This document shows positions 42,982 through 52,175 of a stretch of 64,000 nucleotides of DNA, one piece after another; position 1 is the first letter of the stretch; every line of letters begins with the position of its first letter. Position numbers and translations under genes: made by a program. The notes under the pieces are model-generated. The model ran no database searches and was not told the origin of the DNA. It worked only from the letters and a program-made list of their open reading frames with translations. Source of the DNA: Streptomyces sp. R33 (GTDB lineage Bacteria > Actinomycetota > Actinomycetes > Streptomycetales > Streptomycetaceae); NCBI RefSeq assembly GCF_041200175.1, contig NZ_CP165727.1, positions 6,079,501 through 6,143,500 on the forward strand. Reading direction: 5' to 3'.

Positions 42982-44160
42982 CTACGGGAGCGCGAGCATG
43001 CGCTCCAGGGCGAGCTTCGCGAAGCTCTCCGTCTCCTTGTCGACCTGGATCTGGTTCACGAGGTTGCCCTCGGCCAGGGACTCCAGGGTCCACACCAGGT
43101 GGGGGAGGTCGATGCGGTTCATCGTCGAGCAGAAGCAGACCGTCTTGTCGAGGAAGACGACCTCCTTGTCCTGCGCGGCAAATCGATTCGCCAGGCGGCG
43201 GACGAGGTTCAGCTCCGTGCCGATGGCCCACTTGGATCCGGCCGGGGCCGCCTCCAGCGCCTTGATGATGTACTCCGTCGAGCCGACGTAGTCCGCGGCC
43301 GCCACGACCTCGTGCTTGCACTCGGGGTGGACGAGGACGTTCACGCCGGGGATGCGGGCGCGCACGTCGTTGACCGAGTCGACCGAGAACCGGCCGTGCA
43401 CCGAGCAGTGGCCGCGCCACAGGATCATCTTGGCGTTCCGCAGCTGCTCGGCGGTCAGGCCGCCGTTCGGCTTGTGCGGGTTGTAGAGCACGCAGTCGTC
43501 GAGGGACATGCCCATGTCGCGCACCGCGGTGTTGCGGCCCAGGTGCTGGTCCGGCAGGAAGAGCACCTTCTCGCCCTGCTCGAAGGCCCACTCGAGGGCC
43601 TTCTTGGCGTTGGACGACGTGCAGATCGTGCCGCCGTGCTTGCCGGTGAACGCCTTGATGTCCGCCGAGGAGTTCATGTACGAGACGGGGACCGTCACGT
43701 CCGCTATGCCCGCCTCGGTGAGCACGTCCCAGCACTCGGCGACCTGCTCGGCGGTGGCCATGTCGGCCATCGAGCAGCCGGCCGCGAGGTCGGGCAGGAC
43801 GACCTTCTGGTCGTCCGAGGTCAGGATGTCCGCGGACTCCGCCATGAAGTGGACGCCGCAGAAGACGATGTACTCGGCCTCCGGCTTGGCGGCCGCGTCC
43901 TTGGCCAGCTTGAAGGAGTCGCCGGTGACGTCGGCGAACTCGATCACCTCGTCACGCTGGTAGTGGTGGCCGAGGATGAAGACCTTGTCCCCGAGCTTCT
44001 CCTTGGCCGCGCGGGCGCGCGCGACCAGGTCCGGGTCCGACGGCGAGGGCAGGTCGCCGGGGCACTCCACCCCGCGCTCGCTCTTGGGGTCGGCCTCACG
44101 GCCGAGCAGCAGCAGGGCAAGGGGCGTCGGCTGGACGTCCAAAGGCTGGGCGGTGGTCAC
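42982..44160 (-). CDS. nadA: Quinolinate synthase NadA
   Basis: NadA condenses iminoaspartate with dihydroxyacetone phosphate to quinolinate for NAD synthesis, using a [4Fe-4S] cluster. GTG 44160 is nine bases after AAAGG; GTG 44169 would abut the ribosome binding site. It gives 392 residues. The cluster cysteines are in IVFCGVHFMAE, HPECKHEVV, and KTVCFCSTMNRIDL. The N-terminal 40-residue extension is typical of actinobacteria. The gene is divergent from erpA, which encodes an iron-sulfur carrier, so a shared control of iron-sulfur and NAD metabolism is possible. Confidence 0.97.
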   Translation of the reverse strand: MTTAQPLDVQPTPLALLLLGREADPKSERGVECPGDLPSPSDPDLVARARAAKEKLGDKVFILGHHYQRDEVIEFADVTGDSFKLAKDAAAKPEAEYIVFCGVHFMAESADILTSDDQKVVLPDLAAGCSMADMATAEQVAECWDVLTEAGIADVTVPVSYMNSSADIKAFTGKHGGTICTSSNAKKALEWAFEQGEKVLFLPDQHLGRNTAVRDMGMSLDDCVLYNPHKPNGGLTAEQLRNAKMILWRGHCSVHGRFSVDSVNDVRARIPGVNVLVHPECKHEVVAAADYVGSTEYIIKALEAAPAGSKWAIGTELNLVRRLANRFAAQDKEVVFLDKTVCFCSTMNRIDLPHLVWTLESLAEGNLVNQIQVDKETESFAKLALERMLALP

Positions 44161-44475
44161 GACACGCACCCTTTCTGTTCTGCGACAAGGGGAACTTCTG
44201 GAGCTGGGCTTCGACTTCTCGTCTATTTGACGCTATCTATGATAGCCGCTTCACGTCACTTTGACGATGCCGATAGTGTCGATGTGACGAATTCCCCTGA
44301 GATGAAGCACTCGGTCCGTCGGGCCCAGCCGCCCGGGAGGGTGTGCGAGCATGAATAACCAAGACATGCGTCGGGTCCGGAATGAATCCGCGGCCCCGCT
44401 CGTTGCCATCGACGGCAAGAGTCCGACGTTTCCCTGCTTCCGGCGGGGAGCCGCCCACTTCGGGAGTGAATGCAG
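44161..44475. promoter_or_regulatory. nadA/erpA divergent promoter region
   Basis: This 315-bp gap contains a perfect inverted repeat GCTATC-tat-GATAGC at 44232-44246, about 72 bp before the nadA start, and CGTCAC near 44253 facing GTGACG near 44284. A small open frame (44351-44506, 51 codons, preceded by GGGAGGG) overlaps the erpA start; its codon use is weaker than its neighbours, so I do not call it a gene. No other coding signal is seen. Confidence 0.5.
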
Positions 44476-44832
44476 ATGTCCGTACAGGACGACAAGACCA
44501 CTGTGAGCGACGGCATCCTCCTGTCCGACGCCGCCGCCGAGAAGGTCAGGACCCTGCTGGAGCAGGAAGGCCGCGATGACCTGGCGCTTCGCGTCGCCGT
44601 CCAGCCCGGCGGCTGCTCCGGCCTGCGCTACCAGCTCTTCTTCGACGAGCGGTCCCTCGACGGTGACGTCGTCAAGGACTTCGACGGCGTGAAGGTCGTC
44701 ACGGACCGGATGAGCTCCCCGTACCTGCACGGTGCCTCGATCGACTTCGTCGACACCATCGAGAAGCAGGGCTTCACGATCGACAACCCCAACGCCACCG
44801 GCTCCTGCGCCTGCGGCGACTCGTTCAGCTAG
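44476..44832 (+). CDS. erpA: Iron-sulfur cluster insertion protein ErpA (A-type carrier)
   Basis: ErpA hands iron-sulfur clusters to target enzymes. ATG 44476 is eight bases after GGGAG and gives 118 residues; ATG 44470 is too close. The A-type cysteines are in QPGGCSGLRYQL and TGSCACGDSFS. The SDAAAEKVRTLLEQEG start is typical. NadA across the divergent promoter and LipA at 1909 are iron-sulfur enzymes that such a carrier could serve. It ends at a strong hairpin. Confidence 0.95.
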   Translation: MSVQDDKTTVSDGILLSDAAAEKVRTLLEQEGRDDLALRVAVQPGGCSGLRYQLFFDERSLDGDVVKDFDGVKVVTDRMSSPYLHGASIDFVDTIEKQGFTIDNPNATGSCACGDSFS

Positions 44833-44870
44833 GCCCGTCGTCCGGCTGAGCCCTGAGCGAGCCCGAACGA

Positions 44871-44910
44871 CGAAAGGCCCCCGGCACCTCTCGGTGCCGG
44901 GGGCCTTTCG
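44871..44910. terminator. Bidirectional terminator hairpin
   Basis: A perfect 18-bp stem (44871-44888 with 44893-44910) and TCTC loop lies between the convergent erpA and hypothetical membrane-protein genes. Confidence 0.87.
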
Positions 44911-44918
44911 CGTAGGGG

Positions 44919-46376
44919 CTACTGCCGGGGGAGCGGCTTGCCCGAGGTCACGTCGACCACCTTGCGCTCACCGAGCGGCTGCTGGAGGGTCGTCGACACC
45001 GTCATGTCCTGGGCGACCATGATGCAGGCCCGGCCCGGCTCGTTCGGGGTGTCGGTGATCTTCACCATGACCGACCCGGCCTCCTCCCGCGCCTCCAGGG
45101 CGTAGGTGCTGCACACCCCGCCCCAGAAGTTCACGGTCAGCTTCCGGTCGTCCTCCTTGTACGAGAACCCGGGCACGGTCCGGCCGCCCTTGGGGGCCGA
45201 AGGCGCGGCGGAGCCGTTCTCGGCGGCCGGCTGGACCACCGTGCGCCCTGCGCCGCCGTTGCTGCCCGCCACCTCGAACAGCCAGGCCGGCACCAGGCCG
45301 CGCGCGCCGTCCACGGTCCCCGGGGCCAGCCCGAGCACGGCCCCCTTCACGGTCTCCGTCCGCGGCGGCTTCATCGGACGCGGCTCCGGGTTGCAGGGCA
45401 GCGTGTCCGAGGGCCCGACCGGGGTGTCCGGGGTCAGCGGGACCGAGGTCGCGCAGCCGCTCGGCCCCGGGTCCGTACCGCCCGACCCGGCGGAGGACCG
45501 GTTCAGCCGGGCCAGCGCCTCGACGGCCCCGACCACCGGCTGATCGGCGGCGCGCACGGGTGCCTTCAGCTCGCCGCTGCCCGCCACCACCTGGGAGTCC
45601 GCAGCCACGCTGACCTTCGTGGACCAGCCCTGCGTGGGCAGCCCGTCGATCACCGGGTCGGCGTTGACCACGCGGACGGCGCCCTGGACGAGCCGGGCGT
45701 CCAGCTTGGCCCCGCTCTGGCCGGCGGCCGCGAGCACCGGGGCGGCGGCGGCCTTGGCGGCCTCCTCGCTCACCGGTGCACCCCCCCTGGCGGCCGCACC
45801 GCCCGCGCCGTCCGCCTCCTGGGCGCCCTGGGGGAGCGTGGCCGGGCCGCAGGTGTCCTTGCCGCGCTTGCAGTCGTCACCGGCGCCGCCCGCCCCCTGG
45901 AAGCGGGCGAAGTTCCAGGTGCCGGGCGCCTTGCGGTTCACCGTGAGCCGGGGCCCGGCGCCGTCCGCGGTCTCCCCGGCCTGCCAGACGTCGCCGGTCA
46001 GCCGCGGGGTGCCCGGGATGCCGAGGGCCGTCGCGAGCCGGGCCACCTCCTCCGAGGTGACCTCGCCGGTCGCGGCGAAGGCCGGCGCGGTCGCCGGAGC
46101 CTCGGGGAGGGCCACGTCCGCCCGGTACGTCACCCCGCTGCCGTGCGGATCCGGCTCGCCCGGGGCGATGCCCGGCCCCGAGGGGCTCGGCGCGACGCGG
46201 GGCGCCGAGGCCGCGCTGTCACCCGTACGACCGCCCGGCGTACCGTCGCCGGAGGCCGCCGCCGCCCAGTACGCCGTACCGCCGCCTGCGAGCAGGACGG
46301 CGGCCGCGATCGAGCCGATGGCCCAGGCCGGCCGCCGCCGAGTGCCGCGTGGTGTGTCGGGTTGTTCGCTGGTCAC
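44919..46376 (-). CDS. Membrane-anchored extracytoplasmic protein, function unknown
   Basis: GTG 46376 follows AAGGAG and gives 485 residues. A short basic start precedes one membrane helix at about residues 18-40 (WAIGSIAAAVLLAGGGTAYW). The rest is low-complexity Ala/Gly/Pro and extracytoplasmic, with four cysteines in two pairs (DDCKRGKDTCG and SGCATSV...LPCN). This resembles Streptomyces hypothetical proteins seen near erpA, but I do not recognise a domain. The small gene at 46459 on the same strand lies 82 bp upstream and may be in the same transcript. Confidence 0.75.
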   Translation of the reverse strand: MTSEQPDTPRGTRRRPAWAIGSIAAAVLLAGGGTAYWAAAASGDGTPGGRTGDSAASAPRVAPSPSGPGIAPGEPDPHGSGVTYRADVALPEAPATAPAFAATGEVTSEEVARLATALGIPGTPRLTGDVWQAGETADGAGPRLTVNRKAPGTWNFARFQGAGGAGDDCKRGKDTCGPATLPQGAQEADGAGGAAARGGAPVSEEAAKAAAAPVLAAAGQSGAKLDARLVQGAVRVVNADPVIDGLPTQGWSTKVSVAADSQVVAGSGELKAPVRAADQPVVGAVEALARLNRSSAGSGGTDPGPSGCATSVPLTPDTPVGPSDTLPCNPEPRPMKPPRTETVKGAVLGLAPGTVDGARGLVPAWLFEVAGSNGGAGRTVVQPAAENGSAAPSAPKGGRTVPGFSYKEDDRKLTVNFWGGVCSTYALEAREEAGSVMVKITDTPNEPGRACIMVAQDMTVSTTLQQPLGERKVVDVTSGKPLPRQ

Positions 46377-46458
46377 CGCTTGCTCCTTCGCCTGTACCGC
46401 AGTGGCTGATGCGGCTGTGACGGAACAGACGGCGAACCGGTTCCCCGGTCGCCGGCGG

Positions 46459-46671
46459 CTACTCGCCGTACTCGGCCGTGGAAGCGATCAGGCGGGCCGA
46501 GGCCGGCGGGACGCTGATCCCGTGGATCTGGGACGGCGCCACCCGGGTCGGCCGGGGGTGTGCCGGGACCGTCCAGTGCGGGGCCATCCTGGCGCAGTCG
46601 CCCAGCAGCCGCTCGAATTCCGGCTGCGTGTCGGCCGCGTTCTCGTACCCGAAACCATCGGTAGAGGTCAT
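46459..46671 (-). CDS. Small conserved hypothetical protein
   Basis: ATG 46671 gives 70 residues beginning MTSTDGFGYENAADTQPEFE. RLLGDCARMAPHW and PSQIHGISVPPASARL look conserved in character, and codon use is strongly biased to G/C in the third position. There is no membrane segment. It is divergent from the PfkB kinase gene and upstream of the 485-residue membrane protein. Function unknown. The alternative large frames on this strand have no ribosome binding site and antisense composition. Confidence 0.7.
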   Translation of the reverse strand: MTSTDGFGYENAADTQPEFERLLGDCARMAPHWTVPAHPRPTRVAPSQIHGISVPPASARLIASTAEYGE

Positions 46672-46803
46672 GGGGCACGGTAGGCACGGCCCCGCGGGTG
46701 AAGAAAGACCTACTACGGGGTAGTTTCGTGCGGTCGGCCGCGGGGCAGCGACCGGGTAGTTTTGACTGTCCCCCTCGCCGTCCCTCGCAGGAGCGTCCAC
46801 GCC

Positions 46804-47781
46804 GTGCGTATCGCCATCACCGGCTCCATCGCCACCGACCACCTCATGACCTTCCCCGGCCGCTTCGCCGACCAGCTCGTCGCGGACCAGCTGCACACGG
46901 TCTCCCTCTCCTTCCTCGTCGACAACCTCGACGTACGGCGGGGCGGTGTCGGCCCGAACATCTGCTTCGGCATGGGCCAGCTCGGCATCCGCCCCATCCT
47001 GGTCGGCGCGGCCGGGTACGACTTCGACGAGTACCGCGCATGGCTGGACCGGCACGGCGTCGACACCGCCTCCGTGCGGATCTCCGAGGTCCTGCACACC
47101 GCGCGCTTCGTGTGCACCACGGACGCCGACCACAACCAGATCGGCTCCTTCTACACGGGCGCGATGAGCGAGGCCCGCCTGATCGAGCTGAAGGCGGTCG
47201 CGGACCGGGTGGGCGGGCTCGACCTCGTCCTCATCGGCGCCGACGACCCCGAGGCGATGCTGCGCCACACGGAGGAGTGCCGGACGCGGGGCATCCCGTT
47301 CGCGGCGGACTTCTCGCAGCAGATCGCCCGGATGGACGGCGACAACATCCGCACCCTGATGGAGGGTGCGACGTACCTCTTCTCGAACGAGTACGAGAAG
47401 GGCCTCATCGAGTCGAAGTCCGGCTGGTCGGACGAGGAGATCCTCGCCAAGGTCGGCACCCGGGTGACGACGCTGGGCTCGCGGGGCGTGCGGATCGAGC
47501 GGGTCGGCGAGGAGCCGATCGTCGTCGGCTGCCCCGAGGAGACGGCGAAGATCGACCCGACGGGCGTCGGCGACGCGTTCCGCGCCGGGTTCCTGACCGG
47601 TCTGGGCTGGGGCGTGGGCCTGGAGCGGGCCGCGCAGGTCGGCTGCATGCTGGCCACGCTCGTGATCGAGACGCTGGGCACCCAGGAGTACACGCTGGCG
47701 CGGGCCCACTTCATGGAGCGCTTCACGAAGGCCTACGGCGACGCCGCCGCCTCCGAGGTCCGCGCCCACCTGGCCGCGTAG
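46804..47781 (+). CDS. PfkB family carbohydrate (adenosine-like) kinase
   Basis: GTG 46804 follows AGGAG and gives 325 residues. Ribokinase-fold signatures are present: MRIAITGSIATDHLM, the RRGGVGPNICFGMGQLG substrate segment, ADFSQQ, and the C-terminal active site KIDPTGVGDAFRAGFLTGL, where the Asp in GVGDAF is the catalytic base. The best-fitting subgroup is the adenosine kinase-like PfkB proteins of actinobacteria. The substrate is a sugar or nucleoside; this is not fixed by sequence. It is convergent with the desulfurase-TusA gene. Confidence 0.88.
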   Translation: MRIAITGSIATDHLMTFPGRFADQLVADQLHTVSLSFLVDNLDVRRGGVGPNICFGMGQLGIRPILVGAAGYDFDEYRAWLDRHGVDTASVRISEVLHTARFVCTTDADHNQIGSFYTGAMSEARLIELKAVADRVGGLDLVLIGADDPEAMLRHTEECRTRGIPFAADFSQQIARMDGDNIRTLMEGATYLFSNEYEKGLIESKSGWSDEEILAKVGTRVTTLGSRGVRIERVGEEPIVVGCPEETAKIDPTGVGDAFRAGFLTGLGWGVGLERAAQVGCMLATLVIETLGTQEYTLARAHFMERFTKAYGDAAASEVRAHLAA

Positions 47782-47810
47782 GCGCACTCGGACGCCGGCG
47801 GGGCTGGACC

Positions 47811-49190
47811 TCAGACCCGCCGGCGGACCGTGTACGCCACCCCCACCGGGCGGGGGGCTTCGCCCAGGTACGTGTGGCCGCGCATCGTGCACCAGGCCGG
47901 GATGTCCAGGCGGGCCACCTCGTCGTCCGACAGGACGGTCACGGTCCCGCCGACCGGGACCGTACCGATGACCCGGGCCAGCTCGATCACCGGCTGCGGG
48001 CAGCGCAGGCCCAGCGCGTCGACCTCCAGCGCGTCCGACACCGGCTCCACGGCCACCGGTTCGCCCACGCCGAGCGTGGCGCGCACCCCCGCCACCACCC
48101 CGGGCAGGACCTCCAGGAAGCCGTTCACCTCCTCGGCCGTCGTCCCCGACGGCAGGGAGACCCGTACGTTCCCCTCCGACAGCACGCCCATCGCCTGCAG
48201 CACATGACTCGGGGTCAGCGTGGAGCTGGTGCAGGAGGAGCCGGACGAAACGGAATAGCCCGCGCGGTCCAGCTCGTGCAGCAGCGTCTCGCCGTCGACG
48301 TACAGGCAGGAGAACGTGACCAGGTGCGGCAGCCGCCGTTCCGGGTCACCGACCACCTCCACGTCCGGCACCAGCCGCGCCACGCGCCGCCGGATGCGGT
48401 CCACCAGGATCCGCAGCCGGGCCGCCTCCGCGTCGGCCTCCGCCCGTACCGCGCGCAGCGAGGCCGCCGCCGCCACGATCGCCGGGAGGTTGGCGAACCC
48501 GGGGGAGCGGCCCGACTCCCGTTCGTCCGCGGGGAATTGGGGCGAGAAGCGGACACCCTTGCGGACCACCAGCAGCCCGACTCCCGGCGGACCGCCCCAT
48601 TTGTGCGCGCTCCCGGTGAGCACCGACCAGCCGCCCTCGACCGGGCCCCAGCCCAGCGACTGCGCCGCGTCCACCAGCAGCGGCACCCCCGCCGTCGCGC
48701 AGACCTCGGCGACCTCCGCCACCGGCTGGACCGTGCCCACCTCGTGGTTGGCCGACTGGAGGCAGGCCAGGGCCGTCGACGCGTCCAGTACGGAGGCGTA
48801 TCCGGCCGGGGAGACCGCCCCCGTGCGGTCCACGGGGACCTGCGTCACGGTCCCGCCGGCGGCCTCGTGGGCCTGCGCCGCATGGAGGACAGAGCTGTGT
48901 TCGACCGCTGATACGACCAGATGACCGCCGACGCGCCGACGCCCGGCGAGGGCTCCGGCGACCCCCGTGTGAACCGCGTGCGTCCCCGAAGGAGTGAACA
49001 CGAGCTCGTCGGGGCGACAGCCCACCGCCTCCGCCGCCGCCTCCCGCGCCGCGTCCAGCAGCAGCCGCGCGCGCCGGCCCTCCCGATAGAGCCGGGCGGG
49101 GTCCGCCCACCCCTCGTCCAGGGTGGCCTGCAACGCCTGCCGGGCCACGGGGTGCAGGGGGGCGGCGGACGCGGTGTCGAAGTACGGCAT
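47811..49190 (-). CDS. Cysteine desulfurase fused to TusA-like sulfur carrier
   Basis: This 459-residue protein combines two sulfur-trafficking modules. Residues 1-370 are a class V aminotransferase of the IscS type: FTPSGTHAVHTGV, HSSVLHA, the PLP lysine in SAHKWGGPPGVG, and the persulfide cysteine in SVSSGSSCTSSTL. Residues 385-459 are a TusA/SirA domain with the sulfur-accepting cysteine in DALGLRCPQPVIELARVI. The fusion suggests direct sulfur handover without a diffusible carrier. A second class V enzyme is at 60562 under a SAM-type riboswitch. Final sulfur acceptor unknown. Confidence 0.9.
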   Translation of the reverse strand: MPYFDTASAAPLHPVARQALQATLDEGWADPARLYREGRRARLLLDAAREAAAEAVGCRPDELVFTPSGTHAVHTGVAGALAGRRRVGGHLVVSAVEHSSVLHAAQAHEAAGGTVTQVPVDRTGAVSPAGYASVLDASTALACLQSANHEVGTVQPVAEVAEVCATAGVPLLVDAAQSLGWGPVEGGWSVLTGSAHKWGGPPGVGLLVVRKGVRFSPQFPADERESGRSPGFANLPAIVAAAASLRAVRAEADAEAARLRILVDRIRRRVARLVPDVEVVGDPERRLPHLVTFSCLYVDGETLLHELDRAGYSVSSGSSCTSSTLTPSHVLQAMGVLSEGNVRVSLPSGTTAEEVNGFLEVLPGVVAGVRATLGVGEPVAVEPVSDALEVDALGLRCPQPVIELARVIGTVPVGGTVTVLSDDEVARLDIPAWCTMRGHTYLGEAPRPVGVAYTVRRRV

Positions 49191-49364
49191 CCCGCCACGC
49201 TAACCGGCGGCCGGGTCCGTTCGAGGTCAGGGGCCGTCAGATGCCCTCCGGAGGCCGCCATTCAGGGGGTGTTGGGCCGTCCCCCGTACGGCGGATCCAT
49301 CCCTTCGGGGGCAGTAGCGGCGCGTTGGGCACCCTCCCCGCGCGACCCCAAATAGCGTCCAGTA

Positions 49365-49393
49365 GGGTTTGGTCCGCATAAACATCCAAACCC
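49365..49393. promoter_or_regulatory. Inverted repeat upstream of ctaC
   Basis: GGGTTTGG (49365-49372) and CCAAACCC (49386-49393) are perfect inverted repeats separated by 13 bases, about 80 bp before the ctaC start, in an otherwise gene-free 283-bp gap. It may be an operator for the oxidase genes. The spacer contains the A/T-rich string CATAAAC. Confidence 0.45.
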
Positions 49394-49473
49394 CTGCCTG
49401 CGTCAGGGCCGGCGACCGACCCGAATACGGCCGCGGCCGGCCGCGCGGGCCGAGACTCTCGGGAAGGCGCTAC

Positions 49474-50448
49474 GTGAGTCCCTACGGCTCCGACCGCTCG
49501 CCGCGGCGCCCGATGCGGCGGAAGCTGCTGCAGGCGCTGACTGCGGGCGCGGTCCTGGCGACCGCCACTGGTTGCTCGTACAACTGGCAAGACTTCCCCC
49601 GGCTCGGAATGCCCTATCCGGTCACGGAGGAGGCGCCTCGCATCCTGTCCCTGTGGCAGGGGTCGTGGGCAGCCGCTCTCATCACGGGCATCCTGGTCTG
49701 GGGCCTGATCATCTGGAGCGTCATCTTCCACCGGCGCAGCCGGACGAAGGTGGAGGTCCCCCCGCAGACCCGGTACAACATGCCCATCGAGGCGCTGTAC
49801 ACCGTGGTCCCGCTCATCATCGTCTCGGTGCTCTTCTACTTCACCGCGCGTGACGAGTCGAAGCTGCTCGCGCTCACCCCGAAGCCTGCGCACACGATCA
49901 ACGTGGTCGGCTTCCAGTGGAGCTGGGGCTTCAACTACGTCGAGAACGTCGACGGCGATGCGGTGACCCCGAAGGCGGGCGAGGTTCCCAAGGAGCTCGC
50001 CAACATCCCGGACCGCTTCACCAAGGAATTCCCCGCGGGCGCCGAGGGCGTCTACGAGAAGGGCGTTCCCGGCGACCGCAACCTGGAGACCGGCAACCCC
50101 GGCCCCACGCTGTGGCTGCCGAAGGGTGAGAAGGTCCGCTTCATCCTGTCGTCGAACGACGTCATCCACTCCTTCTGGGTGGTCCCCTTCCTGTTCAAGC
50201 AGGACGTGATCCCGGGCCACACCAACGTCTTTGAGGTCGTCCCCTCCCAGGAGGGCACGTTCATGGGCAAGTGCGCCGAGCTCTGCGGCGTCGACCACTC
50301 CCGGATGCTCTTCAACGTCAAGGTCGTCTCGCCCGAGGCCTACCGGGCGCACCTCAAGGAACTGGCCGAGAAGGGGCAGACCGGCTTCCTCCCGGCCGGC
50401 ATCAAGCAGACTGACCCGGCCCGGAATGCGGAGACGAACAAACTGTGA
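49474..50448 (+). CDS. ctaC: Cytochrome c oxidase subunit II (CuA) lipoprotein
   Basis: GTG 49474 follows GGGAAGG and gives 324 residues. The signal ends with a lipobox, ATATGCSYNW. Two membrane helices follow (residues 58-120). The CuA site is GTFMGKCAELCGVDHSRM, with both cysteines, the His and Met ligands, and an upstream His in VIHSFWVVP. It accepts electrons from the bcc complex. It overlaps ctaD by four bases (GTGA). The operon ctaC-ctaD-ctaF is tightly coupled. Confidence 0.97.
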   Translation: MSPYGSDRSPRRPMRRKLLQALTAGAVLATATGCSYNWQDFPRLGMPYPVTEEAPRILSLWQGSWAAALITGILVWGLIIWSVIFHRRSRTKVEVPPQTRYNMPIEALYTVVPLIIVSVLFYFTARDESKLLALTPKPAHTINVVGFQWSWGFNYVENVDGDAVTPKAGEVPKELANIPDRFTKEFPAGAEGVYEKGVPGDRNLETGNPGPTLWLPKGEKVRFILSSNDVIHSFWVVPFLFKQDVIPGHTNVFEVVPSQEGTFMGKCAELCGVDHSRMLFNVKVVSPEAYRAHLKELAEKGQTGFLPAGIKQTDPARNAETNKL

Positions 50449-52175
50449 GCATCCTCAACGAATCTCAGGGTGCCGCCGCCGACTCGTATGAAAACGAGCT
50501 GCCGGTGCGGCGCAAGCAGCCGGGCAATGTCGTCGTGAAGTGGATGACCACTACCGACCACAAGACCATCGGCACGATGTACCTGGTCACGTCGTTCGTG
50601 TTCTTCCTCATCGGCGGCCTGCTGGCGCTCTTCATGCGCGCCGAGCTGGCTCGTCCGGGCACGCAGATCATGTCGAACGAGCAGTTCAACCAGGCGTTCA
50701 CCATGCATGGCACGATCATGCTGCTGATGTTCGCCACCCCGCTCTTCGCGGGCTTCGCGAACTGGATCATGCCGCTGCAGATCGGCGCGCCCGACGTGGC
50801 GTTCCCGCGGCTGAACATGTTCGCGTACTGGCTGTACCTCTTCGGCTCGACCATCGCGGTGGCCGGCTTCGTCACGCCGAACGGCGCCGCCGACTTCGGC
50901 TGGTTCGCCTACTCCCCGCTGTCGGACGCGGTCCGCTCGCCGGGCATCGGCGCCGACATGTGGATCATGGGTCTGGCCTTCTCCGGCTTCGGCACGATCC
51001 TCGGCTCGGTCAACTTCAGCACCACGATCATCTGCATGCGCGCCCCCGGCATGACGATGTTCCGCATGCCGATCTTCACCTGGAACGTGCTGCTGACCGG
51101 TGTCCTGGTCCTGCTCGCCTTCCCGGTCCTGGCCGCCGCGCTGTTCGCGCTGGAGGCCGACCGCAAGTTCGGTGCGCACGTGTTCGACGCCTCCAACGGC
51201 GGCGCATTGCTCTGGCAACACCTCTTCTGGTTCTTCGGACACCCAGAGGTGTACATCATCGCGCTGCCATTCTTCGGAATCGTCTCCGAGATCATCCCGG
51301 TCTTCTCCCGCAAGCCGATGTTCGGTTACATCGGTCTGATCGGTGCGACGATCGCGATCGCCGGCCTCTCGGTGACCGTGTGGGCCCACCACATGTACGT
51401 CACCGGCGGCGTGCTCCTGCCGTTCTTCTCCTTCATGACCTTCCTGATCGCGGTCCCGACCGGTGTGAAGTTCTTCAACTGGATCGGCACCATGTGGAAG
51501 GGCTCGCTGTCCTTCGAGACCCCGATGCTCTGGACGATCGGCTTCCTGGTCACCTTCACCTTCGGTGGTCTGACCGGCGTCATCCTGGCCTCGCCCCCGA
51601 TGGACTTCCACGTCTCCGACTCGTACTTCGTCGTCGCGCACTTCCACTACGTCGTCTTCGGCACCGTGGTGTTCGCGATGTTCGCCGGCTTCCACTTCTG
51701 GTGGCCGAAGTTCACGGGCAAGATGCTGGACGAGCGCCTCGGCAAGATCACCTTCTGGACGCTGTTCATCGGCTTCCACGGCACGTTCCTGGTGCAGCAC
51801 TGGCTGGGTGCCGAGGGCATGCCGCGTCGTTACGCGGACTACCTCGCTGCCGACGGCTTCACCGCCCTGAACACGATCTCGACGATCAGCTCGTTCCTGC
51901 TGGGCATGTCGATGCTGCCGTTCATGTACAACGTCTGGAAGACGGCGAAGTACGGCAAGAAGATCGAGGTCGACGACCCGTGGGGCTACGGCCGTTCGCT
52001 CGAGTGGGCGACGTCCTGCCCGCCGCCGCGGCACAACTTCCTCACCCTGCCGCGGATCCGTTCCGAATCCCCGGCGTTCGACCTGCACCACCCTGAGATC
52101 GCGGCCCTCGACCACCTCGAGGACCACAGCGTCGCCACCAAGGCCGTCACCGGTGGCAAGGAGGCCGGCAAGTGA
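50445..52175 (+). CDS. ctaD: Cytochrome c oxidase subunit I
   Basis: CtaD is the catalytic aa3-type subunit that reduces O2. It has 576 residues and 12 membrane helices. Haem a and CuB ligands are in TMHGTIMLLMF, FWFFGHPEVYIIALP (His-Glu...Tyr cross-link region), VWAHHMYVTGG, and VAHFHYVVFG. The start overlaps the ctaC stop and its stop overlaps the ctaF start, so the three proteins are made together. The C-terminus carries a soluble tail of about 50 residues. Confidence 0.98.
   Translation: MSILNESQGAAADSYENELPVRRKQPGNVVVKWMTTTDHKTIGTMYLVTSFVFFLIGGLLALFMRAELARPGTQIMSNEQFNQAFTMHGTIMLLMFATPLFAGFANWIMPLQIGAPDVAFPRLNMFAYWLYLFGSTIAVAGFVTPNGAADFGWFAYSPLSDAVRSPGIGADMWIMGLAFSGFGTILGSVNFSTTIICMRAPGMTMFRMPIFTWNVLLTGVLVLLAFPVLAAALFALEADRKFGAHVFDASNGGALLWQHLFWFFGHPEVYIIALPFFGIVSEIIPVFSRKPMFGYIGLIGATIAIAGLSVTVWAHHMYVTGGVLLPFFSFMTFLIAVPTGVKFFNWIGTMWKGSLSFETPMLWTIGFLVTFTFGGLTGVILASPPMDFHVSDSYFVVAHFHYVVFGTVVFAMFAGFHFWWPKFTGKMLDERLGKITFWTLFIGFHGTFLVQHWLGAEGMPRRYADYLAADGFTALNTISTISSFLLGMSMLPFMYNVWKTAKYGKKIEVDDPWGYGRSLEWATSCPPPRHNFLTLPRIRSESPAFDLHHPEIAALDHLEDHSVATKAVTGGKEAGK

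Noticed and set aside
39533..43735. A 1400-codon open frame on the minus strand opposite the RND and nadA genes
   Set aside because: It is antisense to two well-supported genes, has Arg/Asp/Gly/Leu-biased antisense composition, no ribosome binding site, and no family pattern. Long antisense frames are common in GC-rich DNA.
44351..44506. A 51-codon frame before and overlapping erpA
   Set aside because: It has a good ribosome binding site but weak third-position GC bias, so I did not call it a gene. It is kept as a finding.
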